NCBI GenBank assembly: GCA_026008535.1
Contig: BRKX01000003.1
Location: 66,489,001 to 66,553,000, forward strand
Reading direction: 5' to 3'
Source: Perilla frutescens
Lineage: Eukaryota > Streptophyta > Magnoliopsida > Lamiales > Lamiaceae
DNA length: 64,000 bases
Below the pieces are notes generated by a model that worked only from the letters and a program-made list of their open reading frames with translations, did no database searches and was not told the DNA's origin. Shown here piece by piece: positions 60,501 to 64,000 of the stretch; within the stretch, counting starts at the first letter, position 1; each line of letters begins with the position of its first letter. The translations under genes were made by a program, and so were the position numbers.

Positions 60501-62845
60501 CAGCTACATGATATCATTCTTAACTTTCGGTTAATTGTTTTTTAAATGGATTTAATATCATGAAGTGGATGGGGAGGTCAAGCTCAGAGGTGCAAATATG
60601 AAAGGCATGGATATTAAAGAGGCTCTTGGGGCCTAAGGTGCAAGGCATGCCGTTCAATCCCAAGGTAAAAACTAGGAAAACCGAAAACTTAAAAAAAATT
60701 ACATTTAAAATAAATAAGAGCACCATTGGTACTGCTCCCAACTTTTTTTCTCCAGGCGCAAGGGTGTGAGCCTGGTGAATTTCGGCTTTCAGGACTATGT
60801 ATATAAGACCAACTAAAGCGGAAAGAAATAGGATCCTATATTTCCTATAATATGTTTCATCAAGAAAGATTAGCAAACATCTTATAGATGGAAATATACC
60901 CCAATGAGGCGGCAAGTTCATCAGATGGAACTGAGTGGGGATCTAAGCCTCTTGGCAAGCGTGCATTGCAAATTGTATCATATGGACCACTATACCCATC
61001 TTTTCTCTCCCCATCAATACACACCTGCAATTAATTAATAATAGCAAAAAACTGTTAAAAGCGCCACCTCTACGGCTCAACCAAGAAAAACGTGCATTAT
61101 AATTGCTTGAGAAAATCGTGCAGAACATATCAACAAGCATTCTGCATTCAGATATCAATGATGGGGACAAAGAAGTCCAAGATAAACTTCTAAATAATTT
61201 TCTCTGTGAAATGATCAGTGAGAATTGAAAAAATGAACTGACAACCCATAATTGAAATTTAAATTGAAGAAACCTGCCAACATTAAGAAAGAAGTTTCCC
61301 TTATGTATGCATGAATTTTAGGAGCTCATCATAAATAAAATATAAATCCATAGTTTAATGAAGTCAGGAGTGAATCTCTTTTTGAGATGGCACGCATAAG
61401 AGAAATACATGAAATGCCAACATGTCATATTAACTGCAATATCAAGACATAAAGAGTGTGATATTTAATTAGAAAAGGAAAAGATTTCAGGAAGTACCCG
61501 ACGCTGGGGAAATAACTTGCATATCTGCTTTATAATGACAGATTGTTTATGAAGGCGTTCAGAGGTAATTGCCATCTGAAATCAGATTTCAGGAGCATTA
61601 ATCTTAGCTGAGAACCAAAATGATGATTAAAGTTTAAAATTTAAATAACCAACAACAAGTCAACAACAACAACTAATGATAAGAGGTTTTAAGATACAAA
61701 GCACAAATAAAAAAGTAAATAATTAAGCACATTTCTTACATGTCCCAAACTCTGTGTGCAGATAAGATTAGGATAATATTTCTCAATTTGTTCAGCACGA
61801 TTCTTTTCCAACTGCAGTTTCATATCAAACAAAAAAAACTTCATTAATTAGTAACAGGGGACCAAATAAAAACTTCATTCTCGTTCTGCATTACCAAATT
61901 CATTGCTGACTCAAGCAATTCGTATTTGTCTTTTAGATCATGAGACATCTTCTCAACCTTAGCCTTTCCTGAAAATAATCAATTATTGGAACAGTAATTA
62001 AACCAAATTGGAGATCATATGCAACCAAAATGGTAAGCAATCAAACCTAAAGCCACAAACCTTGTGAAACCTGCTCTCTGCGAAGCCTGAGCTTATCCCT
62101 CAACCTTGCTAATTTCTCATTTTGAAGCACCCTCCAACTGTGTTGATCATCAGCCTTACCCTAGAATAATAAAATAAGCAATTGATAAGTTTAAGTGTGA
62201 AATAGATACCAACAGATATTTCCAAATGGTTCCAGCCAGGCAACCAACTCCACGATAAAATAGCACTATGGTCAAATGAAATAGATATGAGTATGACAAC
62301 GACTTTGGTTCACTTCTCCAAAACTTTAGTATCTCACCGAACCATGAAGCTCAATACGATTGTTGTAATACACTTACAGATAACTCTATCACAAGTTCCG
62401 CAAACTTTTGTTGATCGCTTAAGCCACAGAAAAAAATATCAAAATACTACAGCATTAAATCATTCATAACAATTATTAGCCAGATTACAATATTAATAGC
62501 AAAATCAATTTCAAAACTACACCACATATACCTTCGAAACCAGACCTTGAGTCAGCTTCGAGTACAGCGCATCCCTCCTACTCTTCAATAATCTCAAATT
62601 ACAATTGTACTCATTCAATCTGCCCAAAAACCGCACCAACATAAACATCAATTTCAGCTAATATACAATAAACTCTATTTCTAAAAACTGTAAGAGGAAC
62701 AATGCAATGCTTACTTCACAATAACTCAAACTAAAATTACGAAAACTTACCTGTAATTAACACAAACGGGACAAATTGAAGCGAGATTAGAGCTCTCGCA
62801 TATGCCGCAACAACTCGTTTTTCTCGTCGTCGCCGTCGTCATCAT
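57501..62845 (-). CDS. ATG14: Autophagy protein ATG14, plant type
   Basis: Twelve exons close in phase: 62845-62751, 62619-62532, 62160-62061, 61968-61895, 61811-61740, 61575-61498, 61024-60900, 60412-60340, 59678-59617, 59254-58883, 58589-58490 and 57701-57501; 479 aa. The N-terminus has the paired cysteine motifs CCGIC and CPVC (residues 12-28), which in ATG14/Barkor proteins precede the coiled coil. Residues 31-150 are the charged coiled coil (LARLRDKLRLRREQVSQ, KVEKMSHDLKDKYELLE). Mid and C-terminal blocks GSCSRIWQRESYWDARPSSR and FDNYIPSFAGSYLY, and the tail VEHWTRAMFIDATKK, match plant ATG14 homologues. The protein is the autophagy-specific subunit of the class III PI3-kinase (VPS34) complex at pre-autophagosomal membranes. 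The start is the first of two adjacent ATGs. No defect was seen. Confidence 0.92.
58051..58070 (+). repeat. Homopolymer of 20 G in ATG14 intron 11
   Basis: An uninterrupted G run, C on the coding strand, next to AAGGG and GGTTG. Its length may be a sequencing estimate. It could form a G-quadruplex. Confidence 0.8.
59863..60276. repeat. Tandem duplication, two copies of about 205 bp, ATG14 intron 8
   Basis: Copies at about 59863-60068 and 60069-60276 start CAATTATATCTGAACCAACA and end CATTTAGCGTCTACAA. Only about two differences are visible (CCTACATG/CCACATG, ACTAAAG/ACTCAAG), so the duplication is recent. Confidence 0.92.
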
Positions 62846-63135
62846 CCGCGAACAGAGAAGTCCAGCTTATTATTGGACTTTTTGGTTGGAATTCTTCCTT
62901 TATGAGCTTAAAATCGATTGATTTGAACAAGAATTAGGGTTATGGAGATTGCTTGTGTGTAAGTTTATGGTGAAGGTTTTGGATTTTCCGAGTGACTAGT
63001 CGATTAGACTTGCGCCCTCGTATTGCTTTATATTTTCAAAAAAAAAAAAAAAATTCCGAGTGACTAGTCGATTAGACTTGCGCCCTCGTATTGCTTTATA
63101 TTTTCAAAAGAAATTCGCATAATAAATCATTGGAA
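62846..63135. promoter_or_regulatory. ATG14 upstream region with a tandem 5' duplication
   Basis: This holds the 5' UTR and proximal promoter. A unit of about 65-70 bp (CCGAGTGACTAGTCGATTAG to GCTTTATATTTTCAAAA) occurs twice, at about 62987-63048 and 63055-63109, separated by a poly-A tract. The copies are nearly identical. I cannot place the transcription start. Confidence 0.55.
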
Positions 63136-64000
63136 ATTTGCACCACAAAATTTACTCTTTGCACCATAAAAAGAAAAAAAAATAAAAATAAAATAATTAC
63201 GAATTAACTGAAATACCCTTTGATATTCAACCAACACTAAGTCAATTTTCAGAAATCCATTCTAAATCCAAAATTAGAACATATTCATTTCGTTCTAATT
63301 TCAGAGTTAGAACCGAACTTAAAAGACTTTTCAGAAATCAGCAAGGCATCCACATTTGTTCTAACTCCAAAGTTAGAACATAATCATTTTGTTCTAACTT
63401 CAGAGCTAGAACCAAAATTAACTGAAGCGAACTATAGACATCGAACAAACACTACCAAAAAATCAGCAAGACATCCACATTTGTTCTAACTCCAAAGTTA
63501 GAACATAATCAATTTGTTCTAACTTCAGAGTTAGAACCAAAACTACCAGGCAACATATGGAAATCATGTTGAGCTTGTAAGTTCTAGCAAAACATTTATG
63601 TTCGAACTAGCTACTTAGAACAAAACTGTTGTGCTCGACTTCTCCAGATCGAACACACCGCGAAGGAAAAAAAACAACGTAAAACTCATCTCAATCTCAG
63701 TTTTTTTCACACAATCAAGCCACATTAGCATCTAATCATTCAAATAATCTATCCTAGCATGCTGAACTAGTAGAAAAGTTGAATTAAACAAACACCCACT
63801 TATTTCTAAGATATCAGTCCAATGTACTGGAGAAATGGAGAAAAATCGAACTGATTTGTGGTCTTCGAATTTGAATAGTTAGGGCTCCTCCAAAGATCGA
63901 CGCGAATTCTGTGTTCTGTTTAGGATGGCTTTTTTTTTTTTTACTGAAATCTATATTTTTTTAGTAAAAGAGTATTAATGTAAATTTATGTGGTGCAAAG
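63136..64000. mobile_element. Inverted-repeat element with internal palindrome array, reaching the window end
   Basis: The left end reads TTTGCACCACAAAATTTAC and the last bases of the window read GTAAATTTATGTGGTGCAAAG, its near-exact complement. The element therefore spans about 865 bp; its right flank and any target duplication lie outside. Five 22-bp imperfect palindromes of the form GTTCTAACT-N-AGTTAGAAC lie at 63292-63313, 63358-63379, 63391-63412, 63483-63504 and 63516-63537, the last four inside a duplicated unit of about 125 bp. The layout resembles the MULE-like element at 21120-22070. No coding frame is present. Confidence 0.75.

Noticed and set aside
1..64000. CRISPR arrays, bacterial operons, rRNA genes or intact tRNA genes
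   Set aside because: None was seen. Direct repeats here are microsatellites, tandem duplications or transposon parts.

Overview
This is a window of nuclear DNA from a flowering plant, most likely a eudicot. The evidence is the AT-rich intergenic sequence, the spliced plant gene families (TGA and group A bZIP factors, plant-type ATG14, mitoribosomal mS35) and the plant transposon set (CACTA, hAT, MULE, Helitron, Tork-type Copia, SINE, Stowaway). I cannot name the species. No bacterial operon, CRISPR array or rRNA gene was seen.

Layout. 0.1-0.35 kb: last exon of a phosphopantothenate-cysteine ligase gene (+). 1-2.9 kb: a complete eight-exon TGA-type bZIP gene (-), convergent with it. 3-7.2 kb: intergenic, ending in a SINE. 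7.7-12.0 kb: a CACTA transposon with its 3-bp target duplication and a transposase gene carrying one nonsense codon. 12.2-13.2 kb: a solo LTR inserted in an ATT microsatellite. 13.2-24.3 kb: gene-free, with possible Helitron ends, a degraded LTR-like stretch and a MULE-like element with a perfect 9-bp duplication. 24.3-36.1 kb: a second CACTA element in the opposite orientation, opened by a 6.8-kb Copia element, a Stowaway-like MITE and a small solo LTR. 36.1-39.5 kb: gene-free, starting with a diverged copy of sequence at 22.6-24.0 kb. 39.5-43.5 kb: a four-exon gene for mitoribosomal protein mS35 (-), with a hAT-like element in intron 2. 44.6-46.7 kb: a hAT-like element nested in an older inverted-repeat element, then a GGGC-rich repeat. 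48.0-51.0 kb: a three-exon group A bZIP gene (+). 51.5-52.3 kb: another hAT-like element. 54.0-56.4 kb: a two-exon gene for a small protein with a hydrophobic N-terminus and a very acidic tail (+). 57.5-62.8 kb: a twelve-exon ATG14 gene (-). 63.1-64.0 kb: an inverted-repeat element built around short palindromes, which reaches the window end.

The host genes are unrelated housekeeping and regulatory genes (coenzyme A synthesis, redox/defence transcription, mitochondrial translation, ABA- or flowering-type transcription, autophagy) and do not form a pathway cluster. The mobile DNA is the distinctive content. Target-site duplications were read directly for ten insertions, so much of the nesting order can be worked out. 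I did not find a convincing new enzyme or defence system. The best leads are the two palindrome-bearing inverted-repeat elements (21.1 and 63.1 kb), the layered CACTA at 24.3-36.1 kb, and a TGA factor in which one of the two redox cysteines is replaced by aspartate. Exon coordinates were built by hand from splice signals and reading-frame continuity. All introns used are GT-AG and every CDS closes in frame, but none has transcript support here.
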